Notes under the pieces: model-generated
The model's input: only the letters and a program-made list of their open reading frames with translations
Told to the model about the DNA's origin: nothing
Databases searched by the model: none
Shown here: positions 23,564 through 31,252 of the stretch, piece after piece
Layout: the number at the start of each line of letters is the position of its first letter
Position numbering within the stretch: position 1 is the stretch's first letter
Translations under genes and position numbers: made by a program
DNA from: CAISOG01 sp044375625
GTDB lineage: Bacteria > Pseudomonadota > Alphaproteobacteria > CAISOG01
DNA: 31,252 bases
Assembly (NCBI GenBank): GCA_044375625.1
Contig: JBILMH010000016.1
Location: 1-31,252, forward strand
Direction: 5' to 3'

Positions 23564-24556
23564 ATGACCAAGATTCTGGTGATTAAGCATGGGGCGTTGG
23601 GGGATTGGCTTTTGGCGACCAGCCCGATGCAGGCGATTCGGCAGCGTTGGTTGGCCATTGATCCCGCCACCCACTTTACCCTGCTGACCCGCCAACCCTT
23701 TGCGGCATTGGGGCAGGCCAGCGGTTGGTTTGATCAGGTGGTGGTGGATGACTGCCCGAAATGGCACCAATGGCGCGGGCTGTGGCGCCTGGCCAGGATG
23801 CTGAACGGTTGGCGCCTGGATGGACAGGCCAGCGACGGCGGCCAGCCAGAAAAGCGTCAGTGTTTTGACTTTATCTATGACCTGCAAACTTCTGGCCGCA
23901 GCGGTCTGTATCATCGCCTGCTGTTGCCGCCTAAGCCATCCTGGTCGGGCATTGCGGCGGGGGCTAGCCATCGTCACAACACCCCCCATCGTCGCCAATT
24001 GCATTCCCTGGAACGGCTGGCGGAGCAGATGGATCTGGCCGGTATTGCCAGCTGCCCCCCGCCGAATTTGGATTGGTTGCGGGGTGAGGTGGCGGATTTC
24101 AACCTGCCCAGCCGTTATGCCCTGCTGATCCCTGGCTGTTCCCCCCATCGGCCAGAAAAACGCTGGCCAGCCAGCCTGTATGGCCAGTTGGCGCAGGCAC
24201 TGATGGCGCAGGGGATGGTGCCAGTGGTGGTGGGGACGCAGGCGGAGGCGACGGAGGCGGCGGTGATTGGGCAGGTCGCCTCCGATGCGATTAACCTGGT
24301 CGGTCAAACCAGTTTGGGGCAGTTGGCCAGCCTGGCACGGCGCGCCGCCCTGGCGATCGGCAATGACACCGGGCCCATGCATCTGGCGGCCATTGTTGGC
24401 GCCCCCAGCCTGACCCTGTTCTCCCAGGCTAGTGATCCCACCCGCATGGCACCGCGTGGCCAGTTGGCCAGCTGGATTCGCCAAGATCAGCTGCAGGATT
24501 TGTCGGTGCAGCGGGTGTTGGATGCGGTGGGGGAGTTATTGGCCACGCAGCCTTAG
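23564..24556 (+). CDS. Glycosyltransferase family 9 (heptosyltransferase-like)
   Basis: GT9 enzymes add heptose to the LPS core using ADP-heptose. The 330-residue protein has ILVIKHGALGDWLLATSPMQ at the N-terminus, the nucleotide-sugar site LIPGCSPHRPEKRWPASLY, and GNDTGPMHLAAIVGAPSLTL near the C-terminus. It begins directly after the stop of the methyltransferase gene, so translation is probably coupled. Its stop overlaps the stop of the convergent VirB6-type gene. Whether it is WaaC-, WaaF- or WaaQ-like cannot be decided here. It probably acts at the cytoplasmic face of the inner membrane. Confidence 0.9.
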   Translation: MTKILVIKHGALGDWLLATSPMQAIRQRWLAIDPATHFTLLTRQPFAALGQASGWFDQVVVDDCPKWHQWRGLWRLARMLNGWRLDGQASDGGQPEKRQCFDFIYDLQTSGRSGLYHRLLLPPKPSWSGIAAGASHRHNTPHRRQLHSLERLAEQMDLAGIASCPPPNLDWLRGEVADFNLPSRYALLIPGCSPHRPEKRWPASLYGQLAQALMAQGMVPVVVGTQAEATEAAVIGQVASDAINLVGQTSLGQLASLARRAALAIGNDTGPMHLAAIVGAPSLTLFSQASDPTRMAPRGQLASWIRQDQLQDLSVQRVLDAVGELLATQP

Positions 24557-27500
24557 GTTTGGGTGTCATTGGGGTTTTTAAAACTACGGCGCAGGTTTTC
24601 CGCTTCCTCCTCCTCTTGCTTCTGTTTCGAGGTTCGGACAAGGTCAAGGCTAATGTCACCACCGATTAGCCCTTCATCCAATTTGAAGCCAATTTTTGCA
24701 CCCGCCAGTGCTCCCCCAGCAAGTTTGGATGCTCCACCAGCAATGTTGCCAACCACCCGTCCAATTTGGGCGGCCTTGCCCGTAGCGTTGGCTAACGCCT
24801 CTCGTTTTTCGGGCGGTAGCCTGTCTAGACCCTGGCTGGTGGCAAGGATAACGGGGGCAAGCAGAGCCATGGTAGCCTTTTGGGGCACCTTGCCCAGGTT
24901 ATTCAGAAAACTTTGTGCGCTTTGGAAGAAATTATCAAATTCATTCAGCTTGTTGCCGACTTCTTCGCCCACAGACGCTGCACCCTCTTGAATATTTTGT
25001 CTTATACCGCTTGTTGCTTTGTCAGCAGCTTGCGCAATACCCCCGATGGTTTGGCCAGCTTTATCCGCAAAATCGCGTGCCGGTTGCGTCACATCCCCCG
25101 CCCAATTTTTTAGGCCTTCGGCAGATTGTTCCAAAGTCTTGATTGCGGGGGTTGCGGCGGCAATGCCCGCACCAACAATGCCCCCCAGATAGTTTCGGCC
25201 ACTTTCCACATGACTGCTCACCGAATCGGAAAGGTTTTCCCATTGGCTGCTGGCCGCTGATACAATTGGATCTACCACTGGTGCCACTTGACGGCTTAAA
25301 CTTTCCTGCGCCTGCTGTGCGGCATTGCCGATAGCCGTTCCCGCATCGGACGCCATGTTTGAAAGACGGTCGCGGGGGCCTTTGGTGGCTTTTCCAATCG
25401 CTTTGCCCAACAAGCCAGCCCCGCCCGCAATCGCCATTGATGCGCCCGCGCCCGCCGCCCCCGCGGCTGCACCACCAAGAATGCCAAAGCCCTTCATGGT
25501 CAGACCCGCCATCAATTGCCCCAGGGGTGACCCCGAACTTTGTCTAACGCCAACATACATGGCGGCCAGGTTGTAAACCCGCGACATGTATAACAGCACG
25601 ACCAAAACGCCCGCCAACATCTGGTAAAAGGCGGGGTTGCCAAAGCCGATGGTGAATCCGCCCACATTCATCATGCAGGAAAACATGATGGCTTCGGGGT
25701 CGGTCGATCCCCCCCAGGGTTGGGTGTTGGCGGGGGGCGCGCTAACGCTTCCGCCCATGCCCGCTCCGACACCACCACCGCTACCAATATTCACCGATGG
25801 GCATTGCCCGATGGGTGCAGGAGCTGGCGTTGGGGCTGGAGTCGCGGTAGGCGTTGCCGTTCCCGATGCCGCAACGGTGGTAAACAAGGATGCGGGGACG
25901 GTTGAATCGGTTGTCGTAAAGACCGCTGGCATCGTCATCATGGGGGATAGAGTCGGCGTGTTGTAAACAGCCGACTGTAAGGAATCATCATACACATCAG
26001 GCATGTTGAAAGATGCTGGTGCAGCAAGAGATCCTGGGGATGATGGAATGGGGACAGGCGGCGGCTTAGGCACAGTTCCTCCGCCTGGTGCCGGTGCGGG
26101 TGAAGAGGGAACACTGCCAATCCCAGAAGTCGCCGGTGTAATCAGAGATGATGGGGGAGGCCCCCCAGTAGCGGGCACCTTGCCAGACCCATAGGACATA
26201 TCGCAATCCTTATCCGCTGTCCCATTGGATTTGCAATAGGCTGCCGCCGCCGCCCCCTTAGCCAGACAGGCGTTGACGGCGGTTTTCTGCTCAGGTTTCA
26301 GGGTGGCTTGGCCAGCACTTAAGGCTTTTTGGGTGCTGATACCAATCAGCCCCGCGGCAATCACAATCAACACCGTCATCAGCACCAGGGTCAGGGCGCA
26401 TCGAGCCAGCTGTCGCACCCCCTGCGAAAAGGCGAAACGGGTGCTGGGGAATACGGCGGCGGCCAACCAAATCGGGCTCATCACCCCGGTCATGATAAAG
26501 CGGAACAGCATGTCCAGCAAAAACATGCCAAAAATGACAATGGCAATAAAATACAGCGCGACCAACACAACGCCTGAGAAAAAGCGGTCAAAGGCTTTGA
26601 CAACCGCCTCACCCGAAATTTCCGCCAAATTGCCTGAGGCCATAATGTTGCTGACGCCAAAGGCCATGCCCGACCCCAAAGTATCCTGCATCTGTCGCGG
26701 CAGGCAGATAAAGTTGCGGCGGGTGGTGTTGGCCTCTGGGTGGTTGTTGTAATAGGTGGCGGCGGCGGAAATATAGGGGGTAGGAATAAAACTGTCTTCG
26801 CAATCGGGCTTTTTCCACACACTGTCCAGGTTTTTCAGGGTATTGCTGGCGGTGTTTAACAATTCCTGGGACAATTCGATGCCCGCGCCCATGATGGGTG
26901 CCTGAATCATATCGTTATAGGCGCCGAACCCAAGGCGCAACATGGTCATGACCAACAGCGCGATCCCTAAACGAATAAAGATGATGTTGGCAACACCGGT
27001 TGGTCCCGACATGGGGCCAAAGGGGGTTAACAGCTTGGCGGCCTGAAACAACACCCATATCCCCAGGGCGACGGCAATAAGGCTGGCCATACCACTGCCA
27101 ATTTTGTTAAAAACCCGCTCAGTAAGCACGACGGAAATATCATAGCTAAGGGCAAAAATGTTGCACAGCCAACACCCCTGGCCAATGGTTTCCATCAAAT
27201 CGCCGACAAACGCGCCGGGGTTGCCCATGTCATAGCCCGCGTCATTGCCTGGCGGCAGACTGCCAGGTGGCAGGTCACCCGCCGAGCCACTACCAGAGCT
27301 TTTCATAACAACGAGGTCGGGATTTATTGCGCAGTAACGTATAGGAATATCACTTCTTAGTGCTGCCCACCTCCGTCCCCCAAGTGGACATCCATTTGAT
27401 TCGTTGACAGCAACTTCAAAATGTAAGTGGGGACCCGAACCAACCCCTGTGTTGCCAGATCGCCCTATGGTTTGTCCTCTTGAAACAGAGATTCCTTTTC

Positions 27501-27927
27501 CAGCTGACTGGTTGCTGTTTGTAAAAACTAAACTGTCTAAGTGATTGTAAGTTGTCCAATAATCTTGTTGAGGATGATAGACTATAACTCTTTTTCCGTA
27601 GCCCCCCCCCCAGCCAGACCCACAGATAAGCCCAGATTCAGCACTCATAATCGTTAAGCCAGTTGGTATAGGGTAATCACGACCAGCATGCGCTCGTCCC
27701 GCACGGCGTGCACCAAACCATCCATTATTAGGTGGAGCGTTACACCCAGGAGCTTCTCTAACAGGACACAACAAACCCGTGGGAATGGCGGCCTGCGCGG
27801 GGGTGGGGGTGGTGGTCAGGAATGTGGTTAGCAGCAGGCACAGCAGCAGCAGGGATAGGGGCTTTAGGCCTGCAAGCCCTGGTGCAGCCCCCCTGCGCCC
27901 CGAACCCGCTATCCAACCTTTGATCAT
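24553..27927 (-). CDS. M23 peptidase-VirB6/TrbL fusion protein
   Basis: The architecture is unusual. Numbered from the frame opening at 28005: a signal peptide or helix at 47-72; an M23 (LytM-type) peptidase at about 74-230 with H106 and D110 (HAGRD), H155 (YNHL) and H193-x-H195 (PHLHFE), a complete zinc site; a VirB6/TrbL part from C278-W-L-C281 and AAKLLTPFGPMSG through several membrane helices to about 560; a long Pro/Ser/Thr-rich linker; another helix near LAGVLVVLLYMSRV; and a Gly/Ala-rich tail. VirB6 is the channel polytopic subunit of type IV secretion. ATG at 27927 is preferred because GGGGTGCGGGG precedes it and the upstream gene ends at 27947; ATG 27942 is an alternative. The peptidase segment (27295-27780) is visibly A+T-richer than the rest. 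Confidence 0.85.
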   Translation of the reverse strand: MIKGWIAGSGRRGAAPGLAGLKPLSLLLLCLLLTTFLTTTPTPAQAAIPTGLLCPVREAPGCNAPPNNGWFGARRAGRAHAGRDYPIPTGLTIMSAESGLICGSGWGGGYGKRVIVYHPQQDYWTTYNHLDSLVFTNSNQSAGKGISVSRGQTIGRSGNTGVGSGPHLHFEVAVNESNGCPLGGRRWAALRSDIPIRYCAINPDLVVMKSSGSGSAGDLPPGSLPPGNDAGYDMGNPGAFVGDLMETIGQGCWLCNIFALSYDISVVLTERVFNKIGSGMASLIAVALGIWVLFQAAKLLTPFGPMSGPTGVANIIFIRLGIALLVMTMLRLGFGAYNDMIQAPIMGAGIELSQELLNTASNTLKNLDSVWKKPDCEDSFIPTPYISAAATYYNNHPEANTTRRNFICLPRQMQDTLGSGMAFGVSNIMASGNLAEISGEAVVKAFDRFFSGVVLVALYFIAIVIFGMFLLDMLFRFIMTGVMSPIWLAAAVFPSTRFAFSQGVRQLARCALTLVLMTVLIVIAAGLIGISTQKALSAGQATLKPEQKTAVNACLAKGAAAAAYCKSNGTADKDCDMSYGSGKVPATGGPPPSSLITPATSGIGSVPSSPAPAPGGGTVPKPPPVPIPSSPGSLAAPASFNMPDVYDDSLQSAVYNTPTLSPMMTMPAVFTTTDSTVPASLFTTVAASGTATPTATPAPTPAPAPIGQCPSVNIGSGGGVGAGMGGSVSAPPANTQPWGGSTDPEAIMFSCMMNVGGFTIGFGNPAFYQMLAGVLVVLLYMSRVYNLAAMYVGVRQSSGSPLGQLMAGLTMKGFGILGGAAAGAAGAGASMAIAGGAGLLGKAIGKATKGPRDRLSNMASDAGTAIGNAAQQAQESLSRQVAPVVDPIVSAASSQWENLSDSVSSHVESGRNYLGGIVGAGIAAATPAIKTLEQSAEGLKNWAGDVTQPARDFADKAGQTIGGIAQAADKATSGIRQNIQEGAASVGEEVGNKLNEFDNFFQSAQSFLNNLGKVPQKATMALLAPVILATSQGLDRLPPEKREALANATGKAAQIGRVVGNIAGGASKLAGGALAGAKIGFKLDEGLIGGDISLDLVRTSKQKQEEEEAENLRRSFKNPNDTQT

Positions 27928-27946
27928 GCCCCGCACCCCCATAACG

Positions 27947-29767
27947 TTAACCACCATATTGGGGGGTAAAGCGTGGAAGGCTGCGGCCATTTTTGATCCA
28001 ATCAAAGGCCATTTCGTTGGCCTGGCGCAGCTGATCAGGGGTTAGATCTTTTTCCAACCGTTGCAACGCCCCCTGTGCCCCCTGATACCCATTGTTATAG
28101 GCAATTTTTTGATAGGCATAGGCCTGGGTTCGGTCATGCAGATTGGCTTTTTCGGCGATTAAGCCCAATTTGTGCATGGCATCGGGATTGTTGGCCAGTG
28201 CCTGCGCCTCCAAATTCGCCTTCATTTTGTCAAAGGCATTGGCATCTTTGGGGTTCATCCCCATGCTGGCAATTTCGGATTGGCTTAGATTGCCATAGGG
28301 GGATCGGGTGCGCTCCAGAAAGCCGCCCACCGCCTTGCCAACGTTTTTGGGCGCAGTGACGATGGTCTTGGTTCCGCCAATCGCCTTCAACATGGCCTGA
28401 TTGCTTAGTGAGGTTGCGGCCGTGTTGCCCATGGAAACTCCAATACCAAACTCATCCAGATAGCCGCCCCCATATTCGCCAACTGCGAAAGTTTCGGCCA
28501 GGCGCGCGGATGATTTCATCATTTGTAACAACAAAAATCCCGCCAGGATAAACAGCCAATAGCTAGGCTCATACAGTTTTAGCCATATTTTGCCCTCAGC
28601 AATTTGGGTCACCAGGGTGTTAACGGCATCCTTGGTCGCCACATTGATCGAATAGGCCGCCAAATATTGTTGCGATGCATAGGCAATCATGGCCATGCCA
28701 ATGCCCACCACAATGCTCATAAAGGTAATGGTGGCGGCCGCCTGTACCAGGGCGCGGATGGCGTTATAGGTCGATTTTCGAAAAATGTTCATGGCGTAGG
28801 CGAAAATAAAAAACCCCGCCAACACCCCCACAATCATGACCATTAAAAAGGCATCCAGCAAATAAAGTGGGAAAACGACAATGGCAATGACATAGATGAC
28901 CAACAGGATAATACCGGCGATAATCGACAATATTTTGTCAACAATGCTTGTAGCCGTTTTGCCAATGCCAAAGGCGTCAAAGGGATTAAAGTTTAAGCCC
29001 TCAACCTTGGGGCCATAGACAATGCCCGATACGCCAATCAGGGCGCCGACCCCAATGGTTTTTTGAATATTGTCCAGCTGGCAGATCAGCTTGTTACGGG
29101 CGTTAAGAACCTTAGCTGGCATAACGGTGGGCGCGGCGGGGGCGTTTAGCCGAAAACTGGTCACACCGTTGGTCGGGTTGGTGGCGGCAGGCTGCACAAT
29201 GTCACAATCGCCGTTATTTTGTGCGGGAATTTGCGTTTTGTACTTATCCCCACCAATGCTGCCCACCCCCTGCAGACTGGCGTTAATGCTGGATTGTGCC
29301 AAATCCACCCCGGTGGTGATAATCGGGGTTAAAAAAAACTCTTCATAAAAAGCATTGTTGCTTCTCAACGCCATAATCGCGATAACCACCGCCGCCATTT
29401 GCAAAACAACGCTGTTGCCATCCTGACTGGCGCCGCCGAGTGGGCCAAAGGGAAACAGCAGTTTCAGGGCTATCCACAACAGGTAAAGCGCCAACAAAAT
29501 GGCGATGATGTTGGCCAAACGGTTAATCAGGCTGCCACTTCCGCTGCCAGTGTTCATGTAATGGCCAATTTCATAGGCGGCATCAAAGATGATGGCGAAG
29601 AAACTGCAGCTCCAGCAGGTGTTGATGATCGCTTCGGGTTGAAAATTTTTATCGGTGCTGGTTGTCGCAGATGCAGACAATGTCCTGGAACCGCCGCAAA
29701 GCATTATCCCAAGCAGCAGCAGGAGCAGACCTTTTTTAACAGAACCACAGCGAAAAAATGCTTTCAT
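27947..29767 (-). CDS. VirB6/TrbL-type type IV secretion membrane protein
   Basis: This is a 606-residue polytopic protein with a signal-peptide-like N-terminus (KKGLLLLLLGIMLCGGS), C51-W-S-C54, ALKLLFPFGPLGG and five or more membrane helices between about 80 and 420. It is a paralogue of the next gene: both share CW(S/L)C..F and KLL.PFGP..G. The cytoplasmic tail (about 526-585) looks like one or two Sel1-type helical repeats (DAMHKLGLIAEKANLHDRTQ, ALQRLEKDLTPDQLRQANEM), perhaps a docking surface. The stop lies about 20 bases before the preferred start of the fusion gene, so the two are probably one operon. No VirB4, VirB8-10 or VirD4 gene is nearby in the window. Confidence 0.82.
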   Translation of the reverse strand: MKAFFRCGSVKKGLLLLLLGIMLCGGSRTLSASATTSTDKNFQPEAIINTCWSCSFFAIIFDAAYEIGHYMNTGSGSGSLINRLANIIAILLALYLLWIALKLLFPFGPLGGASQDGNSVVLQMAAVVIAIMALRSNNAFYEEFFLTPIITTGVDLAQSSINASLQGVGSIGGDKYKTQIPAQNNGDCDIVQPAATNPTNGVTSFRLNAPAAPTVMPAKVLNARNKLICQLDNIQKTIGVGALIGVSGIVYGPKVEGLNFNPFDAFGIGKTATSIVDKILSIIAGIILLVIYVIAIVVFPLYLLDAFLMVMIVGVLAGFFIFAYAMNIFRKSTYNAIRALVQAAATITFMSIVVGIGMAMIAYASQQYLAAYSINVATKDAVNTLVTQIAEGKIWLKLYEPSYWLFILAGFLLLQMMKSSARLAETFAVGEYGGGYLDEFGIGVSMGNTAATSLSNQAMLKAIGGTKTIVTAPKNVGKAVGGFLERTRSPYGNLSQSEIASMGMNPKDANAFDKMKANLEAQALANNPDAMHKLGLIAEKANLHDRTQAYAYQKIAYNNGYQGAQGALQRLEKDLTPDQLRQANEMAFDWIKNGRSLPRFTPQYGG

Positions 29768-29935
29768 GCAAACAGTTTAACCCAGCGCCATGACAAGTTG
29801 GTTGCACAAAAGATTGATGTGGCGATGGGTTTTTCGGTTAGCCCTCTAAATTCCCAGCCCCCTAAGATCTGACATTATACAGTCAACCGCATGGATTGCT
29901 GAGTCAAGGAGGATGGTGGGAAAAACACCTTTTTC

Positions 29936-30400
29936 TTACCGTCTAAGCTGACGTTTGCCCCAAAACACGATAACCAACAGCAAGATGGGGGGTATTAGCC
30001 ATAGGGCGATGGTGCCCGACTGTTTGGGGGTAGTCATCAGAATTTCTGCCCCATAGCGCGCCACCAAATAATCCATGATTTGCGATTCTGACCAATTTTC
30101 CGCCAATTTTTGATGCACAAAGGCGCGCACATCCTCCGCCCACGGCGCGTTAGAGTCCGCAACCGTCTGACCACTGCAGACCAGGCAGCGTAAGGTGGTC
30201 GCCAGCCGATAGGTGTGCTGATCCAGTTCACTGGCGGATGCCCGCCCCTGTTCCTGCACCTGGCTCTGTTCTTCAAGGCGGGGCGATGATGCTTGCGTAG
30301 CCATAGGTTGGGGGGTTGTTGCCGCCATTAGCGCGGCTGGCGCGGCCAGGATGCCGAGCAGCAGCAACAGTAAATGCCTTAGCCAAATAACTTTGCCCAT
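29936..30400 (-). CDS. ccmH: Cytochrome c maturation protein CcmH
   Basis: CcmH is a membrane-anchored, periplasm-facing thiol protein that reduces apocytochrome c for haem ligation. The 154-residue protein has a signal sequence, a variable Gln/Ser-rich stretch, the redox motif L-R-C-L-V-C-S-G-Q followed by TVADSNAPWAEDVR, YLVARYGAEILM, and a C-terminal anchor (IALWLIPPILLLVIVFWGKR). Most relatives read CxxCQNQ; CSGQ is a variant. AGGAGG lies 11 bases before the ATG. The usual ccmF or ccmI partners are not adjacent in the window. Confidence 0.9.
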   Translation of the reverse strand: MGKVIWLRHLLLLLLGILAAPAALMAATTPQPMATQASSPRLEEQSQVQEQGRASASELDQHTYRLATTLRCLVCSGQTVADSNAPWAEDVRAFVHQKLAENWSESQIMDYLVARYGAEILMTTPKQSGTIALWLIPPILLLVIVFWGKRQLRR

Positions 30401-30683
30401 CGTTGTGCAACCTCCTGTACAAAATTATGCAGAAAAAGCCGATAACCCCTGTGTCAAACGGCTGTGATGACCTTGGTTGCAAGATTTTTGGCGGCAACTT
30501 GCGTTTTCCCCCTTGCATCTATCGGCGAAACAGCATTTAAGAGGATTTTAATCTATAACACCAATGAATAGGTGATGAATAACCTGCAACCGCCAAAGCC
30601 CATCGTCATTCAACTAGGGGCATGGGATTGGGAATTGATCATCGCCTGTTGCGGTTACGCATGATAATGCAAAGGAACAAACA

Positions 30684-31040
30684 ATGCTAAATGCTGAATG
30701 GGGAACCAAGCGTACCTGTCAAAATTGCACCGCACGTTTTTACGACATGCGGCGTACGCCGATCATTTGCCCCAAATGCGGTACCACCTTTAACCCCGAA
30801 GCGCTGTTGCGCGGTCGCCGTAGCAAAGCTTCGGCTGTTGAGGCTGAGGCGCTGAAGGCCAAAAAAAGCCACCTGGTTGATAAGGGGGTGGATTTCGAAG
30901 AACTGGATCCAGATGATCTGGAGGCCGTTGCCGACGAAGAGGGTGAGGATGTGGGTATCGAGGATACCTCAGAACTGGGCGAAGATGACGATGATATGGT
31001 GGATGTTATCGACAATATCGATCAGGATGAGGATAACTAA
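30684..31040 (+). CDS. FYDLN-type zinc-ribbon acidic protein
   Basis: This is a small alphaproteobacterial family of unknown function (TIGR02300-type). The N-terminus has a four-cysteine zinc ribbon: WGTKRTCQNCTARFYDMRRTPIICPKCGTTF, written here as C-x2-C and C-x2-C around FYDMR (FYDLN in most members). The second half is extremely acidic, ending in runs of Asp and Glu, a common feature of the family. The start has AAAGGAAC about seven bases upstream. In other alphaproteobacteria this gene often lies just before a tRNA gene or near aroA, and a tRNA-Ala follows here too. Confidence 0.92.
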   Translation: MLNAEWGTKRTCQNCTARFYDMRRTPIICPKCGTTFNPEALLRGRRSKASAVEAEALKAKKSHLVDKGVDFEELDPDDLEAVADEEGEDVGIEDTSELGEDDDDMVDVIDNIDQDEDN

Positions 31041-31055
31041 ACCAACCAAAAAACA

Positions 31056-31082
31056 CCTTTTGAAAATTTTGGAAGGTTTTTT
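31056..31082 (+). terminator. Candidate intrinsic terminator after the FYDLN-type gene
   Basis: CCTTTTGAAAATTTTGGAAGG (31056-31076, given in two halves: CCTTTTGAAAA and TTTTGGAAGG) can fold with a CCTT/AAGG base and an A/T inner stem with wobble pairs, and six T residues follow (31077-31082). The stem is weak in GC, so this is a moderate call. Confidence 0.45.
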
Positions 31083-31217
31083 GGGGCAGCACCCCGAAAG
31101 CAGGATAAAAAAAGGCGGGCAAGCGGCCCATGCTATTTTTTGCTTGCTAAATTTTCTGGGTTTTGCCAAAACACCGCTACGGCATCTGTATCCAGGGGAT
31201 GTTGTTTTGTGAATGAT

Positions 31218-31252
31218 GGGGCCATAGCTCAGCTGGGAGAGCGCTTGCATGG
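31218..31252 (+). tRNA. tRNA-Ala, probably anticodon GGC (partial, cut by window end)
   Basis: The first 35 bases of a tRNA are present: acceptor 5' strand GGGGCCA, D-arm TAGCTCAGCTGGGAGAGC, and anticodon-arm 5' strand CTTGC with loop AT then GG at the window edge. It closely resembles bacterial tRNA-Ala(GGC), in which the next base would be C. The anticodon is inferred because the window stops within it. Confidence 0.85.

Noticed and set aside
23210..24484. A 424-residue frame on the minus strand opposite the methyltransferase and GT9 genes
   Set aside because: It is the antisense of two well-supported genes and is dominated by Gln, Gly and Arg as expected for a shadow.

Overview
The window looks like chromosomal DNA of an alphaproteobacterium of moderate-to-high GC with a host-associated or predatory flavour; I cannot place it more precisely. 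The evidence: an ISC-type Fe-S cluster locus (iscU-iscA-hscB) with a mitochondrial-style zinc-ribbon HscB, an alphaproteobacterial FYDLN-type zinc protein, rpsT directly upstream of dnaA, a single LolC/E-type permease with LolD, heptose-LPS enzymes (HldE and a GT9 transferase), isocitrate lyase, a CcmH and two VirB6/TrbL proteins. No rRNA, insertion sequence with transposase, CRISPR array or phage gene is visible.

Layout. 1-1709: iscU, iscA and hscB on the plus strand behind a candidate promoter and an IscR-like operator. 1843-3984: two tandem multi-pass membrane proteins of an unrecognised family; they are paralogues, yet the second is far more A+T-rich. 3995-5284: isocitrate lyase (minus). 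5285-6970: an accessory patch with a HEAT-like repeat protein flanked by direct copies of a C-run/T-run repeat and other intergenic repeats. 6971-7546: a secreted protein with the hallmark loop of the Ivy lysozyme-inhibitor family (minus). 7589-11749: infB and nusA (minus), with neither ylxR between them nor rimP or rbfA beside them. 12015-12089: tRNA-Gly(GCC) (minus). 12321-14171: rpsT and dnaA. 14284-15682: an ASCH-domain protein and a DUF4743-type Nudix hydrolase. 15758-18111: hldE and a secreted cysteine-containing protein. 18349-20281: lolD and lolC/E (minus). 20290-20442: a MITE-like imperfect palindrome. 20448-24556: pgeF, prs, an RsmC-like methyltransferase and a heptosyltransferase-like GT9. 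24553-29767: two VirB6/TrbL paralogues (minus), one carrying an intact M23 peptidase domain. 29936-30400: ccmH (minus). 30684-31040: FYDLN-type protein. The window ends inside a tRNA-Ala gene.

How the genes fit together. IscU, IscA and HscB form part of the Fe-S assembly machinery, but IscS, HscA and ferredoxin are not in the window. HldE and the GT9 protein point to a heptose-containing LPS core, and LolD with LolC/E exports lipoproteins to the outer membrane. The Ivy-like protein would protect peptidoglycan from external lysozyme. The M23-VirB6 fusion would join a wall-cutting enzyme to a type IV secretion channel subunit. Together these suggest a cell that meets eukaryotic hosts or other bacteria at close range (inference).

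The most unusual items are the M23-VirB6 fusion, whose peptidase segment has visibly different base composition from the rest of its gene; the undescribed membrane-protein pair; the HEAT cassette between direct repeats; the Ivy-like gene behind infB; a leucine next to an IscU ligand cysteine; and two families of structured intergenic repeats.
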